NCBI GenBank assembly: GCA_964596645.1
Contig: CAZQVB010000010.1
Location: forward strand, 62,001-126,000
Length of the DNA stretch: 64,000 nucleotides
Reading direction: 5' to 3'
Source: CAVQEK01 sp964596645
Lineage (GTDB): Bacteria; Bacteroidota; Bacteroidia; Cytophagales; Cyclobacteriaceae
Numbering within the stretch: position 1 is the first letter of the stretch; each line of letters begins with the position of its first letter. The translations under genes and the position numbers were made by a program. The notes under the pieces were generated by a model. The model saw only the letters and a program-made list of their open reading frames with translations, had not been told where the DNA came from and ran no database searches. This document shows positions 16,529-26,446 of the stretch, piece after piece.

Positions 16529-17851
16529 ATGAAAGCGAACCTGATACCTGTTTATTTTGATCCCGGCTACGACATAAACTTCGACAAGCACCTGGCCATT
16601 TGTAAAGATTTGCTGGGCGATGAAGCGAATTTTCTGCCCTCTCAACCGCTTGGTGCTCTACTGCCTGAGGCTGATGCCGTCATTTTTCCACAGATGCTTG
16701 GAGAAGCATACGGTCGTGTGGCCGATTTGCAGAATATAACACAGCCAATCCTGGTAATCACTTCGGCCTTTGGCACGGTAAATATGTGGGACTGGGAGCT
16801 GGTGAACTATTTACGCCTGAACGATGTGCACACCATTTGCCCTCCCAGCCTCGACGACACCAAGATGGCCTGCCGCGCCCTCGTGCTGAAAAAGCAACTG
16901 GCCAGTAGCAAATTTGTAGTTTATCAGGACGATCCCGCCGGGCCATCCGGCAAGCAATCGGAGTATTTTAAGCGATTCTACTGGCTCAATGGCGAAGCGG
17001 CCAGTACCATGTTTCAGAAGTATGGTCTTTCCGTAGAAAAGCGCAGCTTTAAGGATCTTGGAGTAAGAGCTTCCCGCATTTCTGATCAGGCCGCGCAAGA
17101 GGTGATAGACCGATGGCCCTCCAGGCACAAAAGCATAGGCGGCCGGCCACTGCTCAGTGCCGTGAAGCTTTATATGGAACTCAAAATTGACTATGCCGAT
17201 GATCCCTCCATACTGGCTATGGGCCTCAATTGCCTCAACGAATCGCACCACTGCGATACCACGCCCTGCCTGGCCTGGAACCTGCTGTATCAGGAGAAAA
17301 ATCTGGTGTGGGGCTGTGAGGCCGACATCATGGTCATGATCACCGAAATGCTTGCAGACAAAGTGCTGCGTACACCATTTTTCATGACCAATCTCTACCC
17401 CTTCATTATGGGGCAGGCGGCACTGGCGCACGAACGCATCCCGCACTTTCCACCTGTAGAAGAACCCGCCAATCACATATTGGCAGCGCACTGTGGCTAC
17501 TTCGGATTGTTGCCGGAGAAATTTTCCGATCGTTGGTCGCTGAAAAAACGAGTGCTGGCCATGGTAGACGACAATGCCACCATGATCGACGCCACCATGC
17601 CTCCGGGGCCCATTACCCTGGCCAAGTTTCAGCCCTATCTGCAGAAGCTTTCCCTGAGCGAGGCCCAGCTTACCGGCTATGTACAATATGAAGATTCCGA
17701 CTGCCTGAACGGTGGGATTATCCGGGTGAGAGACGGACAGAACTTTGTCGATAACGTGGCCTCGCATCATTACGTAGTGCTGGCAGGCCATCAGCGGGCA
17801 GCCCTGAAAATGGCAGGGCGTATTTTTGACTTTGAACTGGAGGAAATATGA
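16529..17851 (+). CDS. L-fucose/L-arabinose isomerase-like protein
   Basis: 440 residues resembling the L-fucose isomerase/L-arabinose isomerase fold. The central block with ILAMGLNCLNESHHCDTTPC, WGCEADIMVMITEML and FFMTNLYPF matches the conserved metal-site half of the fold, while the N-terminal half is divergent. These enzymes interconvert aldoses and ketoses with a divalent metal. The true substrate is unknown. It is the last gene of the carbohydrate operon, with the sigma factor 36 bases downstream on the same strand. Confidence 0.72.
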   Translation: MKANLIPVYFDPGYDINFDKHLAICKDLLGDEANFLPSQPLGALLPEADAVIFPQMLGEAYGRVADLQNITQPILVITSAFGTVNMWDWELVNYLRLNDVHTICPPSLDDTKMACRALVLKKQLASSKFVVYQDDPAGPSGKQSEYFKRFYWLNGEAASTMFQKYGLSVEKRSFKDLGVRASRISDQAAQEVIDRWPSRHKSIGGRPLLSAVKLYMELKIDYADDPSILAMGLNCLNESHHCDTTPCLAWNLLYQEKNLVWGCEADIMVMITEMLADKVLRTPFFMTNLYPFIMGQAALAHERIPHFPPVEEPANHILAAHCGYFGLLPEKFSDRWSLKKRVLAMVDDNATMIDATMPPGPITLAKFQPYLQKLSLSEAQLTGYVQYEDSDCLNGGIIRVRDGQNFVDNVASHHYVVLAGHQRAALKMAGRIFDFELEEI

Positions 17852-17887
17852 ACCGGCGTGCATACTTTGGTCTCAAAAACACGGCTC

Positions 17888-18454
17888 ATGGAAATGCCTG
17901 ACAACAATATTTCCCCAACTAAAGCACAGGCTCAATTGGAGCTGTGGCTGTCGGTGCAGTCTGGCGACCATCAGTCGTTTCGCATTTTTTACATGACTTT
18001 CACGGATATACTATACAACTATGGCCTGCGGATATGCCCCGATCAGGAAATTGTAAAAGACAGTATCCAGGATCTTTTTCAGTTAGTGTGGGAGAAAAGG
18101 GAATCGATCATCATCAAAAGCTCGGTAAAGCATTACCTGCTCACAGTGCTCAAACGCGACCTCATAAAAAAAAGCACGGCCCTGCAGAAAAGGGAGCAAA
18201 TAGGCAAGATAACCGATTTTGAATTGTCGGTAGAAACGAAAATAGTAGGAGATGAGGCACAAGTGTACCGCCATCGCCAACTCAATGCCGCCATTGAAAT
18301 GCTTACTGTCCGGCAGAAGGAGATACTTTTTCTGCGCTACTATGAAAACCTGAGCTATGAGGAAATCTCAGCGCTGATGAACCTGAATAAAAATTCGATG
18401 TACAAGTTGCTCTCCGGCGCCATACAGCGAATCAAAAGCTATTTGCTCTCCTAA
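17888..18454 (+). CDS. ECF-type RNA polymerase sigma factor
   Basis: 188-residue sigma-70 family protein with region 2 (FRIFYMTFTDILYNYGLRIC through DLFQLVWEKRESI) and region 4 (EMLTVRQKEILFLRYYENLSYEEISALMNL). It pairs with the FecR protein downstream and with the STN-bearing SusC: in such systems, glycan binding at the outer membrane is relayed through FecR to release the sigma factor, which turns on the locus. ATG at 17888 is chosen over a GTG at 17858. Confidence 0.9.
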   Translation: MEMPDNNISPTKAQAQLELWLSVQSGDHQSFRIFYMTFTDILYNYGLRICPDQEIVKDSIQDLFQLVWEKRESIIIKSSVKHYLLTVLKRDLIKKSTALQKREQIGKITDFELSVETKIVGDEAQVYRHRQLNAAIEMLTVRQKEILFLRYYENLSYEEISALMNLNKNSMYKLLSGAIQRIKSYLLS

Positions 18455-18573
18455 TGAGTTGAGGGGTTCAAGTAGAGCCATTCACTACCTTCTTCACAAA
18501 TACATTTTTTTTACATCGATTGGGAAGATCGATCGCTACAGCTACTCTATAGTGTACATCACGAATTTTGCCC

Positions 18574-19695
18574 ATGCACCATACACAAGATCAATCCTAT
18601 ACCAATGTAGAATGGCTACTCACCAATGAGAGCTTCATTGGCTGGGCGCTGCATGGAGAAGACACACACCGCGACTTTTGGGAGCAAACCATGAAACGAA
18701 GCGCAGCACACCGGCAAGCCATTATGGAAGCCCAAATGGCCTTGCTGCAGTTGCGGTTTAATAAAAACACCCTTCAGCCCGGGGATAAGTCTTCCTTATT
18801 TGCGCAAATAGAGCAGCGCACTACGGGCCGTGCCATGGCCAATGTTTACCAAGAGTTGCAAAACCATATGGAAAATATGGGCTACCTCGGCGGAGCAGGC
18901 ACTGAGGCAATCAGGCCGCTAAAGTCCAGCAGTCGCGCTATTAAGCGAGGTCCGGGTATTGGTTTTTACCGTGTGGCTGCCGTCATTCTATTTGTACTTT
19001 CTTTTTCAGTGATTGCTTACTATGAAGTAGGCCACCGTGGGGCAGACATTGCACAACCCATGAAGGCTTTTGTGAAGCAGAGCCCAAAAGGCCAAAAACT
19101 CATTACATACCTTCCCGACGGCACCAAGGTTATCCTCAATTCAGAGAGTAATATTTCCTACACTTACCGGGCTGACCTTAAGACAAGGCATGTAACACTG
19201 CAGGGCGAGGCATTTTTTGAGGTAGTGCGTGATACTACCTGCCAATTTGTAGTGGAAAGTTATGGTGTGCGCACTACTGCCCTGGGCACGAGCTTTTCCG
19301 TGGCTTCTTCTACCGACGGCAAAGTAGATGTGGCTTTGGCGACCGGCATTGTACAGGTGCAAACACAAAAGGCTGCTCCCGTGCAATTGCTTCCGGGCGA
19401 AGCGGTACGGGTGGCCTCCAATGGCAGTACCGAAGTCTACAACTTCAACTATCTCGACCAGATGGGCTGGAAAGATGGAATTTTGGTATTCAAGGAAAAT
19501 ACGCTGCCGGAGATCATCAACAAGCTGGAAAGCTGGTATGGTGTGGACATTATCAACACTATAAGCGCACAGGAGAAATTTAGATATACAGGTACCAATC
19601 AAAACGAATCGCTGGATGAAGTGCTCAAGGGCATATCATTCGTGCATCATTTCCAATATACAATAGACGGCGACACTGTCAGACTTTACCCCTAA
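18574..19695 (+). CDS. FecR-type anti-sigma factor
   Basis: 373 residues: a cytoplasmic N-terminal part of about 130 residues, one membrane segment (VAAVILFVLSFSVIAYY) and a periplasmic FecR domain (YLPDGTKVILNSESNISY, VTLQGEAFFEVVRD, FVVESYGVRTTALGTSFSV) followed by the C-terminal domain (LVFKENTLPEIINKLESWYG). It should hold the upstream sigma factor until the N-terminal STN domain of the SusC homologue signals glycan uptake. ATG at 18574. Confidence 0.92.
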   Translation: MHHTQDQSYTNVEWLLTNESFIGWALHGEDTHRDFWEQTMKRSAAHRQAIMEAQMALLQLRFNKNTLQPGDKSSLFAQIEQRTTGRAMANVYQELQNHMENMGYLGGAGTEAIRPLKSSSRAIKRGPGIGFYRVAAVILFVLSFSVIAYYEVGHRGADIAQPMKAFVKQSPKGQKLITYLPDGTKVILNSESNISYTYRADLKTRHVTLQGEAFFEVVRDTTCQFVVESYGVRTTALGTSFSVASSTDGKVDVALATGIVQVQTQKAAPVQLLPGEAVRVASNGSTEVYNFNYLDQMGWKDGILVFKENTLPEIINKLESWYGVDIINTISAQEKFRYTGTNQNESLDEVLKGISFVHHFQYTIDGDTVRLYP

Positions 19696-19763
19696 TGCCT
19701 ATGATCTACAAAAATTCATCAAACTGAAGAAATCAATCTTTATCCATTATTAAACCTCAAATT

Positions 19764-22700
19764 ATGAAAATGAAAGAATTACTAAAGAAACGCTACAAGA
19801 GGCCTGGCCCCAGACATTTCACCATAGTGGCAGGCTGTTTTCTCACACTTTTATTATTTTCTCAAGCCTTCGCCGCACAGCCCATCAAAAGCGTGAAGGA
19901 GGCTTCTGTGAAGTTGGAAGTGAATAATGCCAACCTGTTTGAGGTCCTTGCCAACATCGAGGCCATGACCGATTACAGCTTCTCCTATCGCAAAGAAGAC
20001 CTCAATAGTGAGTTGCTGTTTACCGGCAGTTACAATCAAGTGACTGTGGCTGAGATCCTGATGGAAATTTCTAAGCGATCGGGATTGAAGTTCCGGCAAG
20101 TGAACAACAACATCTACATCTCAAAAAGTAAGAGCGACAGCGACAAACCACTGGAAATCATCATTGACGGTATAAAAGTGACAGGCCGCGTGGTTTCTTC
20201 CGACGACGATTCGGACCTGCCCGGTGTAAACGTGATCGTGAAAGGTACGGCCAACGGTACCATTACCGACATCGATGGCAACTACAGCATAGAAGTGCCA
20301 GACAGAGAAGCCATTTTAGTATTTAGTTCGGTGGGCTACATACAGGAAGAGGTGCTGGTCGGTGATAATTCTGTCATCGACATGAGAATGACGGAAGACA
20401 TCACCGCACTGGACGAAATAGTGGTGGTGGGATACGGCACACAGCAGAAACGTGAAGTAGTAAGCGCCATTTCTACTATTGGGGCAGACGAGATCAGCAA
20501 AACCACTACCACAAGTTTTACTCAGGCACTACAAGGTGCAGCACCTGGCCTGCAGATGAGTTCTTCCAGTGGAGCGCCTAATGCAGCTGTCAGGATTTTG
20601 ATAAGAGGAACAGGATCCATCAACACTTCCGCAGAGCCACTGATTTTGGTGGATGGATTGCCCGTAGCCAGTGGTGGTACCAACCCGTTGGATTACATTA
20701 ACCCTACCGATATTGAGAGCGTATCAGTATTAAAAGATGCTGCGGCTACATCCATTTACGGTTCCAGGGGAGCCAACGGTGTTATCTTGATTACAACCAA
20801 AACCGGGTCTAAATCAAAAGGAGGTACCCTTACCTTCGGTTATGAACATGGCTTTACGCAGCCTATAAACCAGGTGGAACTGGCGGATGCTGATGAGTGG
20901 AGGGCTATCGTACAGACCGGGAGAGAAAATGGAGGCCTGGGTGGCGTACGATTCGAAAAGGAACTGGATCTCGAAGACCCGAGACATCAGCAGCGGTTTG
21001 TAGACCTCGATATGTACAATCAACCGACCACAGACTGGGTAGATTTATATTCGAGAAATGGACGTATTGACGCATATTCATTTTCTGCAGCCAACTCCAG
21101 CGAAAGGACAAACTTCTTTATATCGGCTCAGTACAGAGACCAGACAGGCAATATTATCAATGAGCGATATAAGCGTTTTGTGGGTCGTATCAATTTCGAT
21201 TACAGACCGGTAGAGTATCTCAATTTAGGTGTGAGGTATTCCATAGTGCATCAAGACGAGCAGAGGATTGCCACCCTGGCCAATTCTCCCAACTATGAAG
21301 ATCGATATCTGAATTATGGCGCTCATGCCAAGTATGGAACTTTATATAGCAGTGCGCTGCCCATATATCCTCAGCAATGGCCTGACAATGGGGCGCCATT
21401 CGATCCGCTATCAGGGAATAATCTTACGTATAGTGCCGATCGGGATAATTCGCAAGATGACATTCGTGAGTTGCGCAACATCGGAACTGTGTTCATGGAT
21501 TTAAAGCCTCTAAAAGGCCTTACCCTTCATGCAGAGTACGGTATGAACATTTTAAATCGTCGCGAAGACATTTTCACCTCAGGTCGGCTCAGAAATGAAG
21601 AACTATTAGAAGCAGATCGGGGAAATCCTGAAAGGGAATTGTTGGATTATATTTGGGAAAATGGGGTGTCGCGCTTCACATACACCACCCAACAACCCAT
21701 ATCGTGGAATACAAACGCTACGGCCACATACCAAACCAATATAGCCGATCAACATGCCATATCTCTTCTGGTGGGCGTGGAGGCCTTGCTGGATAAAGGG
21801 GAAACACATGTTTTTGAAATGGAAGGTGCTTCCTCTGTACAAAGGGAGGATGAGTTTGGTGCCTTCATCAGAGATCCTAATCAGTTTCTCCAGATCAACC
21901 ATTTCTATGGCGGCGATCAACGTTTTTTCTCTTACTTCTCTCGTTTCAACTATGATTTTCAAGAGAAATACCTATTGCAAGCTACCCTTCGGCGAGATGG
22001 AAGTTCCAACTTTACACCCGATGATCGCTTTAGCTGGTTCCCCTCTATATCGGCAGGCTGGGTAATGAGCGATGAGCAATTTATGGACAGTTACAACTGG
22101 TTGGAGTTACTGAAATTGAGAACGAGCTATGGTGTGACAGGAAATGCCAATATTGGTCGATTCCTTTACTTAGATGGTTTTGTGTTGTGGCCAAACTACC
22201 CCAATATACCAAATGCTGCTACACAGGAAAATGTCGGATCCAGGTCAATTCAGTGGGAAAAGTCGTCGACATTTGATGCCGCCTTCGAGTTTGGCTTGTT
22301 CAATAACCGGCTCTCTGGTTCTATTGGATACTATCGAACCATCACTTCCAATTTGTTAATGAACTTTCCAACAGCGGCTTCTATAGGCATCTACGCCACC
22401 AATAATATCAACGTCACCGCACTGGCCAATGTGGGAAAGATTCAAAACCAGGGGATGGAATTCGAGCTTCAGTCCATTAATGTAAATAGCGGACAGTTCC
22501 AATGGACTACGAATTTCAATTTTACGACCAACAAGAACAAGGTTCTCGAACTTTATCCTGGTTTTGATGGCAACCCAACCCAATTGTCCTTTGGCAACAA
22601 GACCACGGTGCAAATAGGTGAGCCAATGGGCACTTACTTTCTACCAACTTTTGGCGGATACGATGAATTTGGCAATCCGCTGATCAAAGAGATCAATCAA

Positions 22701-23357
22701 GAACTTGCGCAAGATCAGGTATACGAATATACTGGCGAGAATGTACGGCCAATTGGTTCTGTGACCAATGACAATAGAGTGATTCAGTATGGTAAAACAG
22801 GCTTGCCAACCTGGTTTGGTGGTCTTACCAACACATTCTCCTATAAAGGCTTATCGTTGAGCGTGCTCCTGACCTTTCAGGGAGGGCACTACTTATATGA
22901 CAATGACAATAGTCTAAGAAGAGTGGGACTGGGAAGAAGTGTATACAGAAAAGGATTGCTGGATGATGCATGGTCTCCCTCCAATACCGATGCTCTATAT
23001 CCGGTACTATCCTGGAATAACCTGGAGCTGAACCCCATCGACCCTAACGCCAATGCTCAGGTGATCTCTGATGAAAGCACCAATTATTTGGAAAAGGGAG
23101 ATTTCATGCGAATCCGTACGATCAGCGTATCGTATGACCTGCCTTCCGAAATAGCCGGTAAGGCATTTATGAAAGGTATTCGCGTATATGCCAATTTGAA
23201 TAATGTCGGTACCATCACTGGCTTTAAAGCTTATGACCCGGAGGTGGTCAATACTTCAGGAGATGCCCAGTCGCGAAACATTGGTCAGGGCATCATCAAT
23301 GGCGTGCCGTATTTCCAGGTTTTCTCAGCCAATTTCGGTGTCAATCTTACCTTTTAA
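19764..23357 (+). CDS. SusC/RagA-family TonB-dependent outer-membrane receptor with STN domain
   Basis: 1197 residues, the long regulatory form of SusC. After the signal peptide (ends near residue 38) comes an STN domain (about 50-115), which contacts FecR; a carboxypeptidase-regulatory-like domain (about 138-212: VTGRVVSSDDDSDLPGVNVI); the TonB box region DEIVVVGYGTQQKREV; a plug domain (about 225-350: PLILVDGLPVASGG); and a 22-strand barrel to a C-terminal Phe (FGVNLTF). It imports oligosaccharides from the polymer attacked by the locus, in complex with the SusD lipoprotein 11 bases downstream. Confidence 0.95.
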   Translation: MKMKELLKKRYKRPGPRHFTIVAGCFLTLLLFSQAFAAQPIKSVKEASVKLEVNNANLFEVLANIEAMTDYSFSYRKEDLNSELLFTGSYNQVTVAEILMEISKRSGLKFRQVNNNIYISKSKSDSDKPLEIIIDGIKVTGRVVSSDDDSDLPGVNVIVKGTANGTITDIDGNYSIEVPDREAILVFSSVGYIQEEVLVGDNSVIDMRMTEDITALDEIVVVGYGTQQKREVVSAISTIGADEISKTTTTSFTQALQGAAPGLQMSSSSGAPNAAVRILIRGTGSINTSAEPLILVDGLPVASGGTNPLDYINPTDIESVSVLKDAAATSIYGSRGANGVILITTKTGSKSKGGTLTFGYEHGFTQPINQVELADADEWRAIVQTGRENGGLGGVRFEKELDLEDPRHQQRFVDLDMYNQPTTDWVDLYSRNGRIDAYSFSAANSSERTNFFISAQYRDQTGNIINERYKRFVGRINFDYRPVEYLNLGVRYSIVHQDEQRIATLANSPNYEDRYLNYGAHAKYGTLYSSALPIYPQQWPDNGAPFDPLSGNNLTYSADRDNSQDDIRELRNIGTVFMDLKPLKGLTLHAEYGMNILNRREDIFTSGRLRNEELLEADRGNPERELLDYIWENGVSRFTYTTQQPISWNTNATATYQTNIADQHAISLLVGVEALLDKGETHVFEMEGASSVQREDEFGAFIRDPNQFLQINHFYGGDQRFFSYFSRFNYDFQEKYLLQATLRRDGSSNFTPDDRFSWFPSISAGWVMSDEQFMDSYNWLELLKLRTSYGVTGNANIGRFLYLDGFVLWPNYPNIPNAATQENVGSRSIQWEKSSTFDAAFEFGLFNNRLSGSIGYYRTITSNLLMNFPTAASIGIYATNNINVTALANVGKIQNQGMEFELQSINVNSGQFQWTTNFNFTTNKNKVLELYPGFDGNPTQLSFGNKTTVQIGEPMGTYFLPTFGGYDEFGNPLIKEINQELAQDQVYEYTGENVRPIGSVTNDNRVIQYGKTGLPTWFGGLTNTFSYKGLSLSVLLTFQGGHYLYDNDNSLRRVGLGRSVYRKGLLDDAWSPSNTDALYPVLSWNNLELNPIDPNANAQVISDESTNYLEKGDFMRIRTISVSYDLPSEIAGKAFMKGIRVYANLNNVGTITGFKAYDPEVVNTSGDAQSRNIGQGIINGVPYFQVFSANFGVNLTF

Positions 23358-23368
23358 ACCTAAATTCC

Positions 23369-24871
23369 ATGAAGATGAAATTCAATATATTTTATACATT
23401 GATAGTAACGGCCAGCTTATTTCTGAGCTGTAGTCCTGAAGAATGGCTGGAGGAAACCCCTCTGAGTGTGAACCAGGTAACGACTGATTTTGACAATAAT
23501 CAAATTTTCGATGATTTTACGAGAAGTGCTTATTTCAATCTGAAATCACCTGGGGATTATGGCGTGATTGATTACTCCATCAATCGTACCGTGCTTTCTG
23601 ACGTGGCAGTGCGTGTACCTTTTTCCAACAACGCACGATACGATGAAGTATACAATCGTGATCATACCGCCGACGATCAGAGCATTATTGTAATGTCGTA
23701 TCCAATCGATGGTTCATTTGTTTCTCTGCAAAGTGCCAACCGTGTCATCAATTGGTATGAAGAAAATCCGGAGCCGTTTGAAGATTCATATAAAAATATG
23801 GTTCCTCATATGCTTGGTGAGTGTTATTTTCTTCGGGCATACAACCATCTCCAGATGTCGCTCATTTTTGCACCACCTTTTAGCGCTGCACCTGATGCAC
23901 CTGGTATTATTATGAGAACCGATGTTTCTAAAGGCGCAACAGATTATAAAGCGCGATCTGTAAACCGTGTCGTTTACAATCAAATCATCGAGGATCTCAA
24001 AAAAGCCATAGAATTATTACCTGCGGAGTTTGACAATTCTATGCCGCCAGATTATATGGACAGGGCCAAAAAAGGAGCTGCTCAAATGCTGCTTGCTAAG
24101 GTGTATTATATCATGGGCTCGGAATACTGGGATGAGGCCCTTCCACTCATCAACGATCTGATTTCTTCAGACCGTTATCCGCTGGTTCCTGGTAGCGAGC
24201 TGGCGTCTATCTTCAACAAAATAGGGTTAGGACAGAAGGTATCCGAAACCATTTTCTACACCACATACTATTTTAGAAACGCCTGGAGAACACCCCGTTA
24301 TGAACGTCACTTTAGTAAACTGACCAACAATCAAAGTCGCAATTTTGCTTTTAGTCAGACCATTTTAGATCAGATCGGTTGGAATGACTCTACTTTTGCC
24401 CAAAATGACCTCCGGTACCAGCAATGGGCGACTAGAATAAAAGCTGGTAGTGATCCCACATATCCAGATTTGTACGACAGGGATTATTATGTTTGGATGA
24501 CCAAGTTTCAGCCTCATACATCTAATTTTGTACTACTGAGATCAGCCGAATTGTATCTTATGCGTGCCAATATGTTGCTGGCGAGTAACTCGGCACAGGC
24601 ATTAGAAGATATAAATACCCTAAGAGATAGGGCAGGCCTTCCCGCACTTTCTTCGTTGACGCTGCGGGATATCGAAAACGAATACCTTAAAGAAATGGCT
24701 TTTGAGCAAGGGAGCAGGCTTCTATTCCTCCAGGCCAATAAGCTGGATGTGCCGCCCGGCGATCGTACCGGGCAAAGTGCCATACCTTATGACGATCCAA
24801 CCTTAGTTTGGGTGTATCCCGAAAATGAAACAGCCAGAAATCCCCTGGCCAATGAGGTAGAGGGAGAGTAA
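23369..24871 (+). CDS. SusD/RagB-family outer-membrane lipoprotein
   Basis: 500 residues: signal peptide with lipobox Cys (ASLFLSC), then the SusD TPR-rich fold (SANRVINWYEENPEPF, GECYFLRAYNHLQM, ANMLLASNSAQALEDINTLRDRAGLPAL, EMAFEQGSRLLFLQ). It is the lid of the SusC transporter and binds glycan at the cell surface. A 17-bp perfect hairpin follows the gene and may separate the SusCD transcript from the enzyme genes. Confidence 0.94.
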   Translation: MKMKFNIFYTLIVTASLFLSCSPEEWLEETPLSVNQVTTDFDNNQIFDDFTRSAYFNLKSPGDYGVIDYSINRTVLSDVAVRVPFSNNARYDEVYNRDHTADDQSIIVMSYPIDGSFVSLQSANRVINWYEENPEPFEDSYKNMVPHMLGECYFLRAYNHLQMSLIFAPPFSAAPDAPGIIMRTDVSKGATDYKARSVNRVVYNQIIEDLKKAIELLPAEFDNSMPPDYMDRAKKGAAQMLLAKVYYIMGSEYWDEALPLINDLISSDRYPLVPGSELASIFNKIGLGQKVSETIFYTTYYFRNAWRTPRYERHFSKLTNNQSRNFAFSQTILDQIGWNDSTFAQNDLRYQQWATRIKAGSDPTYPDLYDRDYYVWMTKFQPHTSNFVLLRSAELYLMRANMLLASNSAQALEDINTLRDRAGLPALSSLTLRDIENEYLKEMAFEQGSRLLFLQANKLDVPPGDRTGQSAIPYDDPTLVWVYPENETARNPLANEVEGE

Positions 24872-24879
24872 ACATTAAG

Positions 24880-24917
24880 CGCTCATAAAATACAGCAATG
24901 GCTGTATTTTATGAGCG
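24880..24917 (+). terminator. Strong hairpin after susD
   Basis: A perfect 17-bp stem (24880-24896 with 24901-24917) closes on the 4-base loop AATG, nine bases after the SusD stop. The T-rich 3' arm and following TATTTTATC give a weak U-tract. In Sus-type loci such a structure typically lowers read-through from the highly expressed SusCD into the enzyme genes. Confidence 0.7.
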
Positions 24918-24955
24918 TATTTTATCTGAATCGGGAAGTGCTTCCTACCCAAAGA

Positions 24956-24963
24956 TATGTTTG
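24956..24963 (+). promoter_or_regulatory. Possible -7 element for the enzyme operon
   Basis: TATGTTTG matches the Bacteroidota -7 consensus TAnnTTTG and lies between the SusD terminator and the first sulfatase gene (51 bases before its ATG). I see no convincing -33 TTG at the right distance, so this is a weak call. Confidence 0.3.
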
Positions 24964-25013
24964 TTTATTGACAGAAGCTATCAACCCAATTATGCACTTT
25001 TACCAAAAGAACT

Positions 25014-26438
25014 ATGAGGAAAGATCGCGGTGAGTTGCTTGTTTTTTTAACCTTATTTCTTGCTTTTTTATCGATTACCCCCTCTGCAGCACAGCAAAAT
25101 AAAAATCCAAACATCATATTTATCTTTGCCGACGATTTGGGTTGGGGCGACCTTAGCTGCTATGGAAACGACAGAATAGAGACCCCCGAGCTTGACAAGC
25201 TTGCCGATGAGGGCACTTTGTTTACACAATTTTATGTGGCCGGTTCCGTATGCTCACCCAGCCGCGCCGGCATCATGACCGGGCAATATCCTGCGCGCAA
25301 TCGCATCTTTGGTCATCTGGCAACAAAGAAGATAAATGAACGACGCGAAATGCCCAATGCGTTGGACCCTGCCGTGTTTACCCTTACAGATATGCTGAAG
25401 AGTGCCGGCTATGCCACTGCCCACCTCGGCAAGTGGCACCTGGGAAATATACCACCTACGGCTTACGGCATCGACTATTATCGCACCGACGATGCATCCA
25501 ACGTAGCTGACGAAGGTCCGCTTGATATTTGGAATTATGCGTTAAGACCTTCAAGTACGAAAGATATTTTTGACGCCGCATTACAATTCATTGATGGGGT
25601 AGGTGGCCAGCCCTTTTATGCCAATGTATGGCTCACCGATATGCACGCCACGCTCAATCCTTCGCAGGAGCAAATGGACAGAGTGACAGAACAATCCCGA
25701 TGGAACCAGCCTATACCAGGTGTGAATTACTCAGGCGTAGAGCAGGTCTATTTTGCTGCGTTGCTTGAGATGGATAAGCAAATCGGCTTATTCCTGGAAA
25801 GGCTAAAACAGAAAGGTTTAGATAAAAACACATTGATCATCTTTTCCAGCGACAATGGCCCGGAAGATTATCAGATCAATAATTCTCGGCACAGTGGCGT
25901 AGGCAGTGCCGGCCCTTTTCGTGGTAGAAAAAGGAGCATTTATGAAGGCGGTATTCGCGTGCCCTTTATCTTGAAATGGCCCGGTAAAATTGAGGCAGAT
26001 AATGTCAATGATTCCTCCGTGATCAATGGTGTTGATTTTTTGCCAACCATTGCCAGTTTGATAGGCCAAACCTTGCCTGACAGTCTGGAGGTAGATGGTG
26101 AAAACATGAGTGATGTATGGCTTGGCAGCAATAGAAAGAGAACACAAGAGCTGTATTGGGAATGGCGATATGCTATAAGCGGCCATATCATCCACCGCAG
26201 TCCTATGATTGCCATGAGAAAAGGTGATTATAAAATATTAGTGAATCCTGATGGAAGCCGTATGGAACTGTACAACGTAGTAGCGGATCCATCTGAGCTT
26301 AGTGAACTTTCTCGTTTGGATCCGGAAAGAGCAAAGTTGATGGCAGCGAGTGCAATGCAATGGTTCTCATCATTACCTCAAAGCCCCTGGGATGATAATG
26401 CCGGTGATAATCAATGGAGTTGGCCAATAAACAAATAA
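25014..26438 (+). CDS. Family S1 sulfatase (formylglycine-dependent), secreted
   Basis: 474-residue arylsulfatase-fold enzyme with a signal peptide (cleavage near SAA-Q at residue 26). Metal-binding FADDLGWGD (Asp40, Asp41) and the maturation motif CSPSR (Cys80 to be converted to formylglycine) are intact; IFSSDNGPEDY carries the later metal ligands. It should remove sulfate esters from the polymer or its oligomers in the periplasm. First enzyme gene after susCD; its end is eight bases from the GH127 start, so they share a transcript. The short length, lacking part of the usual C-terminal extension, is within family range. Confidence 0.92.
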   Translation: MRKDRGELLVFLTLFLAFLSITPSAAQQNKNPNIIFIFADDLGWGDLSCYGNDRIETPELDKLADEGTLFTQFYVAGSVCSPSRAGIMTGQYPARNRIFGHLATKKINERREMPNALDPAVFTLTDMLKSAGYATAHLGKWHLGNIPPTAYGIDYYRTDDASNVADEGPLDIWNYALRPSSTKDIFDAALQFIDGVGGQPFYANVWLTDMHATLNPSQEQMDRVTEQSRWNQPIPGVNYSGVEQVYFAALLEMDKQIGLFLERLKQKGLDKNTLIIFSSDNGPEDYQINNSRHSGVGSAGPFRGRKRSIYEGGIRVPFILKWPGKIEADNVNDSSVINGVDFLPTIASLIGQTLPDSLEVDGENMSDVWLGSNRKRTQELYWEWRYAISGHIIHRSPMIAMRKGDYKILVNPDGSRMELYNVVADPSELSELSRLDPERAKLMAASAMQWFSSLPQSPWDDNAGDNQWSWPINK

Positions 26439-26446
26439 AATACTCA

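Noticed and set aside
8619..17851. Sulfoquinovose transaldolase pathway, suggested by the TalC-like gene.
   Set aside because: No sulfoquinovosidase, sulfofructose isomerase or sulfonate exporter is seen, and the E1/E2 complex has no place in that pathway.
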